Assembly: GCA_020199775.1 (NCBI GenBank)
Contig: JAIVJZ010000040.1
Span: forward strand, 1-64,000
DNA from: Acidobacteriota bacterium
Lineage (GTDB): Bacteria; Acidobacteriota; Blastocatellia; Pyrinomonadales; Pyrinomonadaceae
Reading direction: 5' to 3'
Length of the DNA: 64,000 bases
Part shown: positions 1-6,523 of the stretch, one piece after another
Numbering within the stretch: the first letter of the stretch is position 1
Layout of the letters: every line of letters begins with the position of its first letter
The notes under the pieces: model-generated
The model's input: only the letters and a program-made list of their open reading frames with translations
Databases searched by the model: none
Told to the model about the DNA's origin: nothing
Made by a program: the position numbers and the translations under genes

Positions 1-1
1 C

Positions 2-73
2 TCAGCGACAGACTACTTCGCGCCGGCGGAGTACGAGGCGCGCTACCAAGCGCAGTTGAAAGAGGCGGCGTGA
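2..73 (+). CDS. C-terminal end of a gene, possibly an IS3-type transposase
   Basis: Only the last 23 codons are inside the window, ending in TGA at 71-73. The tail contains YFAPAEYEARY followed by a short charged end, which resembles the end of IS3-family integrase-core transposases (usually a tyrosine-rich phrase ending in EYE/EFE-x-RY). The assignment rests on this short motif alone. Its place just before a cassette array and a degraded restriction locus fits mobile DNA. It could equally be another protein with a helical charged tail. Confidence 0.35.
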   Translation, partial: SATDYFAPAEYEARYQAQLKEAA

Positions 74-128
74 GGCTCGCAAGTAGCCTTATCTCGCTGT
101 CTATTAAACGGGGGTAGATTCAGCTTTG

Positions 129-1172
129 ATGTGGCCTTTTCGTCGAAAGGATAAACGCCAAGCGGGCAGCCGCGATGAAACCGTCCTGCGTGTGTTACTG
201 GATACGCAGGAGTTGTGTTCGTTTACCTCCTCGGAACTACCCGCGGAAAAGAAGCCCGTCGCGGAGCTCAAAGGCGGGCAGCACCTTCTTCATTTTGTTG
301 ACAGTGCTGGCAATGCTCACTCCTTCGATCTGTCGTCAGTCTTCGCGGAGGGCGGCAGGTTCCTGCATATGTCCGTTCGCGTTGGGTCGACCTTTGCCGT
401 TCAAGCAGACTGCATCGTCACCGGGAGCGAAGATGAGAACCCTCAAGAAGCATATCAGAGTGGCGCGACTATAGGCGTCCGCTTCCAGCCGTTCATGCTC
501 CCCGAGTTCACAGGCGATACGGGCGAGCTCGCAGGCAAGGGGCTGTTCTATAGAGGTCTGCATTTCTCCGGATCAATCACACCGGGAAATGTCTCAGTGC
601 TCTGCCTGTGCGATTATTGCAAGAAGAGCTTTCGGTTGCAGTCGTTCCACGCCGGCTTCGCCGATTTGACATATTTCTACTGCTCTGGTGGCCCGCACAC
701 GTTGGTCGCCAGCAGCTACATCGAAGACGCACCGCCAATATTGGGTAAAGCGGACATGGCATCCGTAGCCCGTTTTGAACATCGCCTCCCTCAGTGCAAA
801 GAGTGTGGAGGCTCGTTTCGCTACATGAATCCGTTGCGGTGCCCACATTGCCGAGAACCGTTCATTGATTTCGAGCGTCACCCACAAGAGCGGGAGAAAG
901 AGTATTACGGCAATCACCTTTTCGGCAGTTCAATACAGTGCTTCTGCTGTCGAACGTCGCGGTTGCCCAGTCTCAAAGTGATGCTTGCCATGTTTATGTG
1001 GTGGATGTCGCAAAGGCGAGAAAGGCTTTTGAAAACTTTCGTGAGACCGGGAACGCTCAGGCAGATGCAAAAGCAATGTCTGTCGGGCAGACCTTGTTTC
1101 CAGAGTTTCGTACCGTTATCGGTGAAGAAGAGCTTACGACCAAGACCTACCCTTTTCCGGGCAGCAACCTAG
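129..1172 (+). CDS. zinc-ribbon hypothetical protein, probably truncated and read through at its 3' end
   Basis: Not recognised as a named family. The start chosen is ATG at 129, preceded directly by an in-frame TTG. The protein has a beta-rich N-terminal half and a zinc-ribbon-like region near residues 155-260: CDYC, then CKEC and CPHC pairs, typical of metal-binding knuckles. After about residue 265 the translation becomes Arg/Ser-rich and overlaps the next gene in another frame, so the native C-terminus and stop have probably been lost by an indel or recombination near 920-940. The gene lies in the first visible cassette, upstream of the first attC site. The first 265 residues are likely genuine; the last 80 or so are probably a shadow of the next gene. 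Confidence 0.55.
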   Translation: MWPFRRKDKRQAGSRDETVLRVLLDTQELCSFTSSELPAEKKPVAELKGGQHLLHFVDSAGNAHSFDLSSVFAEGGRFLHMSVRVGSTFAVQADCIVTGSEDENPQEAYQSGATIGVRFQPFMLPEFTGDTGELAGKGLFYRGLHFSGSITPGNVSVLCLCDYCKKSFRLQSFHAGFADLTYFYCSGGPHTLVASSYIEDAPPILGKADMASVARFEHRLPQCKECGGSFRYMNPLRCPHCREPFIDFERHPQEREKEYYGNHLFGSSIQCFCCRTSRLPSLKVMLAMFMWWMSQRRERLLKTFVRPGTLRQMQKQCLSGRPCFQSFVPLSVKKSLRPRPTLFRAAT

Positions 1173-1414
1173 TTATTACGGCAAGCGTGTTTTACACAGA
1201 TGAATCTATGCCAGCGGAATCAATGCTTCTGGGCATTGTGGTTTCTAACAAAGCACAGGCGAATGCCATCTCAGCAGAAGAAAATGCTGTTGCTGAAGTC
1301 GTTTATGACGAACACACAGATATTGTTAGAGCGAAGAAATATATGAATGTGCGTGGGAGGTCTTATCTTGTTGGGGTTGAGTGCAGATGCAAAGAAGAGA
1401 GCAAATCCAAGTAG
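938..1414 (+). CDS. small exported hypothetical protein of an integron cassette
   Basis: Uncharacterised. It starts at GTG 938 because no better start exists upstream in frame. The first residues (LLLSNVAVAQS) look like the hydrophobic core and cleavage site of a signal peptide whose basic N-terminus is missing. The mature part is about 145 residues of mixed alpha/beta character with three Cys (one early, two in the VECRCK tail). It overlaps the end of the zinc-ribbon reading frame and stops 8 bp before the first attC site, as expected for a cassette gene. The missing signal start and the overlap suggest that two cassettes, or two genes, were fused by deletion. Confidence 0.6.
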   Translation: MLLLSNVAVAQSQSDACHVYVVDVAKARKAFENFRETGNAQADAKAMSVGQTLFPEFRTVIGEEELTTKTYPFPGSNLVITASVFYTDESMPAESMLLGIVVSNKAQANAISAEENAVAEVVYDEHTDIVRAKKYMNVRGRSYLVGVECRCKEESKSK

Positions 1415-1421
1415 CGGCGAA

Positions 1422-1524
1422 ACCCAACAACGGCATGCACCCGACCGCGGATAGCGCAGCTTTCATCCGCGAGACGCCGTGCTTGATACGTTGAATGCGC
1501 GGCGGGTGAGGCCGGGCGTTAGAT
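1422..1524 (+). repeat. attC: integron attC recombination site 1
   Basis: The outer boxes fit the attC consensus exactly: R'' (RYYYAAC) is ACCCAAC at 1422-1428 and R' (GTTRRRY) is GTTAGAT at 1518-1524. The L boxes inside them can pair imperfectly (GGCATGCACCCGACCGCG against the complement of GCGGCGGGTGAGGCC) with unpaired extrahelical bases, as attC folding requires. A second internal stem (CGCGGAT with ATCCGCG) lies in the centre. Length is about 103 bp, within the normal attC range. It separates the exported-protein cassette from the following one. Confidence 0.85.
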
Positions 1525-1534
1525 TTCAGAACCA

Positions 1535-1885
1535 ATGCCTTCTATCTCACATTTAGAAATGATCGAACATGTTGAGGCCGCGCTGCCTGTCGCGAGCATC
1601 TTGAAACAGGCTGCCGCATTCCTAGCGGAGTGTGGCTGGAAATTAGAGATTGAAGATGTCGTTGTTGAAATCCCAACAGATACGGAACTCATTGTCCGTT
1701 CGCGTGCCTTTATCAAAGCAGAACTCGAGGCGCGGATATTCTTGGACGATCATTTTGAAGCAGTCGTGTTGCTTGGGAAAGTAATGATCGGCGAGAGCAC
1801 TCGTGCAAAGTACGGAGTGCTGAAAATGTATTTCAATCTCGAAGGTCAATTCGTTTCCGAGGATCGCTATAATAAATACGCCTAG
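1535..1885 (+). CDS. hypothetical protein, single-gene integron cassette
   Basis: A 116-residue soluble protein with no family recognised. It has an amphipathic helical N-terminus and a beta-rich second half and is rich in Glu and hydrophobics, without a signal peptide or membrane segment. ATG lies 10 bp after the first attC and the stop 24 bp before the second, so this is a textbook one-gene cassette. No clear Shine-Dalgarno sequence precedes it, which is common for cassette genes expressed from an upstream promoter. Base composition is poorer in GC than the core genes to the right. Confidence 0.75.
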   Translation: MPSISHLEMIEHVEAALPVASILKQAAAFLAECGWKLEIEDVVVEIPTDTELIVRSRAFIKAELEARIFLDDHFEAVVLLGKVMIGESTRAKYGVLKMYFNLEGQFVSEDRYNKYA

Positions 1886-1909
1886 CGTGCGTTGACTGCT
1901 ACGACTGAA

Positions 1910-1995
1910 ATCTAACAAGCGGCTGAAGCTGACCGCCAATGGCGCGGCTCTGAAATTCCATCGCAGCAGGCGGCAGTTTAGCCGCAGCGTTAGGC
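1910..1995 (+). repeat. attC: integron attC recombination site 2
   Basis: R'' is ATCTAAC at 1910-1916 and R' is GTTAGGC at 1989-1995; both fit the consensus without mismatch. The inner boxes pair almost fully: GCGGCTGAAGCTGACCGCC near the left end against the complement of GGCGGCAGTTTAGCCGC near the right end, with one or two bulged bases on the left arm. Length is 86 bp. It closes the 116-residue protein cassette and opens the cassette of the 202-residue membrane protein. Confidence 0.9.
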
Positions 1996-2018
1996 TTCCA
2001 AGTTGAAGGGTAATTGTC

Positions 2019-2627
2019 ATGAAACGAAAAAGAATGGCGGTGCTGTTATCACTGGCTGTAATCTTCATTGGAGTTCCCGTATTGGCTGACCGTCGGCTTG
2101 GGGCGAAATACGCGCGCCACGATGAGTTGGTGAAGATGGCGGAATGCTATCCCTTCCCTTGTGCGGCCGACTTCAATAGCAATGGCGCGCTTGATCGTCT
2201 GGGCGTCGTCCAAAAGAATCTTCATGATAGGTTTGATTGGTGGCTGACTATTGTTGATGGCGAGCGTGAGTTGTTCAGCACCCCTTATGACAGCACCGAT
2301 AATACTTTTAGAACGCACGCCGCGATTTATAAACCCGCTCAAGTGGAAGTGCCGCATCTGTTGATTTATGACGGGGCGAGCCGCCAGCGTATCAGTGCCG
2401 TCTTCGCGTGGGACGGTGAGAGGATGCGCGAGATTGAGGCTTCGAGTTTGGAGCGTGAAATCTTATCGGCGATGGCGGCTCGTGATGACACCGGAAGTTG
2501 GAATCAGTGGGTTATGTGGAGTTTAGCGTCGGATTATCTATTGCCCATCTACTGTTTGGTTGTCGGAGGTGTTCTTATCGTCTTCGGCACCTATTGGCTA
2601 AGAAAGAGCCGACCGTCTTTGCCATAG
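2019..2627 (+). CDS. exported membrane-anchored hypothetical protein, integron cassette
   Basis: A 202-residue protein with a signal peptide at residues 1-24 (basic start, hydrophobic core, cleavage after VLA), a mature domain of about 145 residues, a transmembrane helix near residues 172-194 and a short basic tail. The phrase DFNSNGALDRLG resembles calcium-binding or FG-GAP-like secreted repeats, but only one copy is present. GAAGGG at 2005-2010 is a good ribosome site. The gene starts 24 bp after attC 2 and stops 7 bp before a truncated attC. Function is unknown; the topology suggests a periplasmic domain tethered to the inner membrane. Confidence 0.75.
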   Translation: MKRKRMAVLLSLAVIFIGVPVLADRRLGAKYARHDELVKMAECYPFPCAADFNSNGALDRLGVVQKNLHDRFDWWLTIVDGERELFSTPYDSTDNTFRTHAAIYKPAQVEVPHLLIYDGASRQRISAVFAWDGERMREIEASSLEREILSAMAARDDTGSWNQWVMWSLASDYLLPIYCLVVGGVLIVFGTYWLRKSRPSLP

Positions 2628-2633
2628 CGGGAA

Positions 2634-2658
2634 GCCTAACAACGGCATGCACCCGACC
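2634..2658 (+). repeat. attC: truncated attC site (left half only)
   Basis: R'' GCCTAAC at 2634-2640 is followed by a left-half L box. From 2638 to 2658, 21 bases are identical to positions 1426-1446 of attC site 1. The right half (L' and GTTRRRY) is absent; at 2659 the sequence switches to an unrelated coding fragment. This marks a recombination or deletion junction that ends the array. Confidence 0.75.
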
Positions 2659-2814
2659 TTGGCCTTATTAACACGCATCGCGGGCGACATTCAAAGCGAT
2701 GGTCACGAATCGCTGGATGCTCTCAACCGCACAATCCGCGACATGGACGCCCAGCTGTTTGAACTGGAATTGTCGTTGCAAACCATGACTGAAGGTGAAT
2801 TGATCGCGGCTTAA
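2659..2814 (+). pseudogene. C-terminal fragment of an unidentified gene
   Basis: The reading frame is open for 51 codons, begins abruptly at the broken attC, has no start codon and ends in TAA at 2812-2814. The product is a charged helical tail (DALNRTIRDMDAQLFELEL and following), so it looks like a genuine protein end rather than random sequence. I do not recognise the family. It is probably what was left of a gene when the cassette array was joined to it. Confidence 0.5.
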
Positions 2815-3026
2815 AAGTTAAGGGCTTAAGAGTGCTGATATTCATATGCTATTAGGCTACCAATATCTAATTGGCTCACCTGCCTACACACTTATCTTGT
2901 AGTTACATCGCTCAGAATTTTCTCGCAGTGCCACGCGATTGTTGTATATTCTCGCAGGACACACGTAGATTGCGCCACCAGTGAGCCTCACGGCAGCATA
3001 CAATTAGCTTGAACTGTTCCGCTCGC

Positions 3027-3245
3027 TTAGGGCAGCAGTATCAGAGTTTGCAGCAAGGTGAGCACAATCTCCGTTAGGGCGTCCCCTTCCGGTGCGGGGG
3101 AGGATGTTCCCGTCCACATTATGCCGTTTGTCGGCGGTGGGGGTGGGGAAGTTTTGCCAGTCCACATTATGCCGTCGGCGAAGGTGGGCGTGGAAAACGC
3201 CAACGTTAATACCAATGCGACGATAGCACTTCGATGGCTTTTCAT
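3027..3245 (-). CDS. small exported peptide precursor with duplicated GIMWTG motif
   Basis: A 72-residue product. Residues 1-23 form a clear signal peptide (basic start, VALVLTLAF core, cleavage after TFA). The mature 49 residues begin with DGIMWTG, then a Pro-rich linker (SPPPPPT) and a second copy, NGIMWTG. They end in an acidic stretch and a hydrophobic tail (IVLTLLQTLILLP). The two motif copies are also a DNA direct repeat. The ribosome site AAGGAAAAGAAGAG directly precedes ATG. It is divergent from the TPR/receiver regulator at 3380. By analogy with exported pro-peptides next to TPR regulators it may be a signal precursor, but nothing here proves processing or binding. Confidence 0.7.
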   Translation of the reverse strand: MKSHRSAIVALVLTLAFSTPTFADGIMWTGKTSPPPPPTNGIMWTGTSSPAPEGDALTEIVLTLLQTLILLP

Positions 3246-3379
3246 CTCTTCTTTTCCTTTTGAGGTAGTTAGTGAAACCAGACCCGACTGGTTTTAATTT
3301 GCGCCCTATCTTGTTGATAGAGCGCAGCTTCAGCTTGCCTAAACATTTCTTGCCAAACTCAGAGAAAGCGAGTCCTCAC
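3246..3379. promoter_or_regulatory. divergent control region with two hairpins
   Basis: This 134-bp spacer separates the start of the small peptide gene (minus) from the preferred start of the regulator (plus). It holds two stem-loops: AAACCAG/CTGGTTT around 3275-3296 and GCGC-CTATC/GATAG-GCGC at 3301-3325 with a TTGTT loop. A GTG at 3272 with GAGG upstream would put both hairpins inside the regulator's coding region; I favour ATG at 3380, which leaves them as leader structures. No clear -35/-10 pair was found. Confidence 0.4.
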
Positions 3380-5293
3380 ATGACTTTAGCCGAAACATTG
3401 TTGAAGCAGCTAGAAAACCCTGCGTTGAGCCGCGACGAGCGGGCGCAGCTTCAATGCCAGATAACGGCTGACTTAGAGCATAGAGGTCAATACGATGCAG
3501 CGCGTGACATGCTTGGCGAATTGTGGCAGGGCGTCGGTAAACGCCCTACACTCGAAGGGCTGTCCGAATTGACAGCAGCAGAGGTACTTTGGCGCGCCGG
3601 AACATTATCGGGCTGGCTCGCTAGTGCCGCGCAAGACCGAGCGGCGCAGGGGGTAGCCAAAGACCTCATCAGCGAAAGTATTATTCGATTTGAGGCTCTA
3701 GGCGAATTGATCAGAGCCGCTGCCGCTCAGAGTGATCTAGGCTATTGCTACTGGCGGGAAGGCGCGTATGACGAAGGCCGTGTGCTCTACGCTGAAGCGT
3801 TAAAGAAACTCACGGATAAGGATGACCCGGAGTTACGAGCGAAAATCCTGATCCGTAGTGTGCTGGTTGAGTCAGGGAGTGGCCGCTACACTGACGCTCT
3901 TCGCATCCTGACGGACTCAGCCAAGTTCTTTGAGGAAAGCACCAATGATGCGCTGAAAGGGAAATTTCATAATGACCTCGCCGCCGTATTGACCTGCTTG
4001 AGTATGGCAGAGCGTCGCACGGACTATATAGACCGTGCCCTCATTGAATACACTGCCGCATCTGTTCACTTTGAGCGGGCAGGTCATACCAGTTATTTCG
4101 CCCGCGCTGAAAACAATCTAGGATTCCTGCTTCGCACCGTTGGGCGATACGAGGAAGCGCATGAACACCTAAATCGTGCGCGCCACTTGTTCGTCACGAT
4201 AAGTGATCGGGGCAGCGTAGCGCAGGTTGATGAGACACGCGCTCGCGTCCTGCTGGCACAGGGCAGACTACAAGCAGCCGAAAGCGCGATCCGCGAGGCT
4301 GTGCGCGTGCTCTCTAGAGGCGGCGAGCAGGGTTTGCTAGCCGAAGCACTGACCACGCAAGGCCGTGTGCTGTCCAAGCTCGGAAACTTCGTCGAATCTC
4401 TCAACACGCTCAGACACGCGGCCGATCTTGCAGAGCAAGCGGGAGCGGTCGAAGATGCCGGGCGCGCCTTGCTGTCGTTGATGGAGGAACATGCCGACCG
4501 CATTGGCGAGGACGGACTATTAGAAACATACGAGCGCGCTCATAACTTGCTCAAGCAGACGCAGGACACAGATACAATCAAACGCCTGCGTGCCTGTGCC
4601 ATACGAATTGTGTCCTCCCGTCGCACGATGTTGTCACAGCGGCGAATCCGTAGCCTCGTGGATTTTTGGGCGAACTTCGATCTCAACGAGCGGGTGCGCA
4701 CCTACGAAGCCAGATACGTGCGGCGTGCTCTGATCGACGCAGAGGGCAGCGTCACGCGCGCCTCGCGCCTGCTCGGTTCGCAACACCACGGCACACTCGC
4801 CGCCATGTTGGACAAAGGAGGCCGACACAAAGACCTCGCCTACTTGCGCACCCCGCCCGAAACGCGCAGGCAGAGCATCATTAATCCTAAGAGTCGCCGT
4901 CGCCCGCGCACTAAAGCGCGCACTATCAATATTCTCTGCGTTGAAGATTATCCGGCGGTGGCCGAGGCCGTGAAAGAAACCCTAGAGGAACTGGGCTGGA
5001 CGGTTGAACTCTGCGCCGACGGGACGGAGGCGATGCGAAAGATTGAGAGCAAAGCGCGCTATCACCTGCTGATCCTTGATAATCAGCTACCCGGCAAGGA
5101 CGGCTTGGAGCTTGTGCGGCGTGCGCGTCAACTTCCACACTGGCGGCGCACGCCGATCATCATGCTCTCGGCAAGCGATATAGAGCGGGACGCGTTGCGC
5201 GCAGGCGTCAATGCTTTTCTGAGGAAGCCACAAGACATCAAGCGACTGACTGCGACGGTGACGCGCTTACTGACCAAAAACACCAATGCATAG
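3380..5293 (+). CDS. TPR-repeat regulator with Fis-type HTH and C-terminal receiver domain
   Basis: A 637-residue cytoplasmic protein with no membrane segment. Residues about 1-420 are alpha-helical TPR-like repeats (recurring A-x-x-x-LG-x-x-Y-x-x-A patterns). Residues about 440-500 hold a Fis/HTH_8-like segment (YVRRALIDAEGSVTRASRLLG). A basic linker leads to a receiver domain (about 520-635) with the acidic pair in CVEDY, the phospho-acceptor Asp in LLILDNQLPG, the conserved Ser in IMLSAS and the Lys in LRKP. The receiver is C-terminal to the DNA-binding segment, an unusual order. No histidine kinase is adjacent. It is divergent from the GIMWTG peptide gene, so the TPR part may sense a peptide. 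Start at 3380 chosen over GTG 3272. Confidence 0.75.
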   Translation: MTLAETLLKQLENPALSRDERAQLQCQITADLEHRGQYDAARDMLGELWQGVGKRPTLEGLSELTAAEVLWRAGTLSGWLASAAQDRAAQGVAKDLISESIIRFEALGELIRAAAAQSDLGYCYWREGAYDEGRVLYAEALKKLTDKDDPELRAKILIRSVLVESGSGRYTDALRILTDSAKFFEESTNDALKGKFHNDLAAVLTCLSMAERRTDYIDRALIEYTAASVHFERAGHTSYFARAENNLGFLLRTVGRYEEAHEHLNRARHLFVTISDRGSVAQVDETRARVLLAQGRLQAAESAIREAVRVLSRGGEQGLLAEALTTQGRVLSKLGNFVESLNTLRHAADLAEQAGAVEDAGRALLSLMEEHADRIGEDGLLETYERAHNLLKQTQDTDTIKRLRACAIRIVSSRRTMLSQRRIRSLVDFWANFDLNERVRTYEARYVRRALIDAEGSVTRASRLLGSQHHGTLAAMLDKGGRHKDLAYLRTPPETRRQSIINPKSRRRPRTKARTINILCVEDYPAVAEAVKETLEELGWTVELCADGTEAMRKIESKARYHLLILDNQLPGKDGLELVRRARQLPHWRRTPIIMLSASDIERDALRAGVNAFLRKPQDIKRLTATVTRLLTKNTNA

Positions 5294-5383
5294 TACGGCC
5301 TTATTGGTTAAGGGAGTGGAGTGAGTGTCAATAATTGGGTTGCTTTGCTCGGATGTCCAGTTAGGGAAGCTTATAAGATGAGT

Positions 5384-5794
5384 TTATTGTTCATCATCAC
5401 CAAGTTCGATGATGTCGTGGCTGGCGCGACGGATGCCGATGTCATTTTCAACCAACAGCTTCACCAGTTGCTCGCCGTTCATTAGGGCAACTGGCGTGGC
5501 GTCGGGACGCTCGGCCTCTTCTACTGCGCCCTTGCTGAAATCGCTCAGGGTGATAATAAGTCCCTGCTCGTGTGTACCTAGACTGCCTCGTACTTGCTGT
5601 ACGGTTGGCGCCTGCACATTGTTTTTCCATCGCTTCACCTGCACTGCCGTGCGGGTGCGTATGACATCGCCGGTGACCATCGTGCCGCGCACGTCTATGC
5701 CTCCATCGTTGTTGACAGAAGTGACCGTTACGTCCTCAAAGCCTAGTTTAGCTAGAAGCGTACCAACGAGTGCCTCAAACTCTGCCGGGGGCAT
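5384..5794 (-). CDS. Mrr-type restriction endonuclease catalytic domain (C-terminal half of an interrupted gene)
   Basis: This is the PD-(D/E)xK domain of Mrr_cat endonucleases, which cut modified or foreign DNA: GGIDVRG supplies the Asp, and AVQVKRWKNN supplies the Q-x-K catalytic pair. An upstream helix (MPPAEFEALVGTLLAKLGF) starts the domain as in the family. The frame is open up to the TAG at 5903-5905 and is the same frame as the winged-helix gene upstream, so the two halves were one Mrr protein. Internal initiation at ATG 5794 could yield the catalytic domain alone; whether it is made is unknown. Confidence 0.75.
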   Translation of the reverse strand: MPPAEFEALVGTLLAKLGFEDVTVTSVNNDGGIDVRGTMVTGDVIRTRTAVQVKRWKNNVQAPTVQQVRGSLGTHEQGLIITLSDFSKGAVEEAERPDATPVALMNGEQLVKLLVENDIGIRRASHDIIELGDDEQ

Positions 5795-5902
5795 CTGGCT
5801 GATCTGTTGTCGCAGTTTCTTACGAACCGTTTGATTGTGCTGCTCGATCTGGAATGCCAGCCCTGATCCTAGCCACTTAGGTAGCCCGACGAAGCCCTTA
5901 CC

Positions 5903-6391
5903 CTATTGAACGAAACGTGGGCGTTCGCCGCGCTTCACTCTCCTCTGGATTTCAGTAATGACCTGCGCATAGAGAGTAGCTTCCGGGGTCTTGCCCGCAG
6001 TTGCGATAAGACCTAGCTCAAGTGCCTTCTCAGTAATGGCTCGGTAATGCATGGGCTGCTTGCCAGCATATGTCTCAAGCACAGCCTCGGTCGCGTCCGT
6101 AAAAGACATCTGGCTTCTCGGCGCACCGTCATTGCTGGTAGATGAGGGAACCTGATATTCAGGTAATCCCCAAGTGCGGAGCGCAAACATACCTTTCCCC
6201 GTTCTTTGGAAAGGTGAGGATGAACCCTTTTTAATTATATCAACTGCGAGCTGTGCATTTATGGTGTCATGCGGCGTTAATCCATTCGTTGTCCATAGTT
6301 CTTGATCAAGAACACGCTTCGTGATCTCTTTATAGTGGAGGGGCTTCCCGGCCTGCGCCAATATAGTCTGAACAGCGGTGAGTACGCTCAT
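5903..6391 (-). CDS. HARE-HTH winged-helix domain protein (N-terminal half of an Mrr-like endonuclease)
   Basis: A 162-residue product with two tandem HARE-HTH-like winged helices: LHYKEITKRVLDQELW near residues 18-33 and MHYRAITEKALELGL in the second half, each followed by the typical TP-x-x-T-x-x-A segment. These domains usually sit at the N-terminus of Mrr-type enzymes and bind DNA. Translation stops at amber TAG 5903-5905, just after RPRFVQ. Beyond it the same frame continues for 36 codons into the nuclease domain. AGGAAAG precedes the ATG. The gene is therefore a broken Mrr endonuclease, or one that needs readthrough. Confidence 0.75.
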   Translation of the reverse strand: MSVLTAVQTILAQAGKPLHYKEITKRVLDQELWTTNGLTPHDTINAQLAVDIIKKGSSSPFQRTGKGMFALRTWGLPEYQVPSSTSNDGAPRSQMSFTDATEAVLETYAGKQPMHYRAITEKALELGLIATAGKTPEATLYAQVITEIQRRVKRGERPRFVQ

Positions 6392-6523
6392 CGTTCCACT
6401 TTCCTAATTATATGACCATCTACGGGTGCGACATATAACAACAGCAGGCATCCAACTGCAATCGGCTTGCCCTTCAATGACAACTTGGCTGGCGTAGATG
6501 TTTCCAAATCCAGACTTTTACAA

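Noticed and set aside
74..128. A left-hand attC or attI site before the first cassette
   Set aside because: GGTAGATT near 114-121 is one base off the R' pattern and there is no pairing R''/L'' partner; too weak to call.
6407..6412. TATAAT on the minus strand in front of the winged-helix gene as a promoter
   Set aside because: It lies only 16 bp before the ATG and overlaps the ribosome-site region, with no -35 at a suitable distance.
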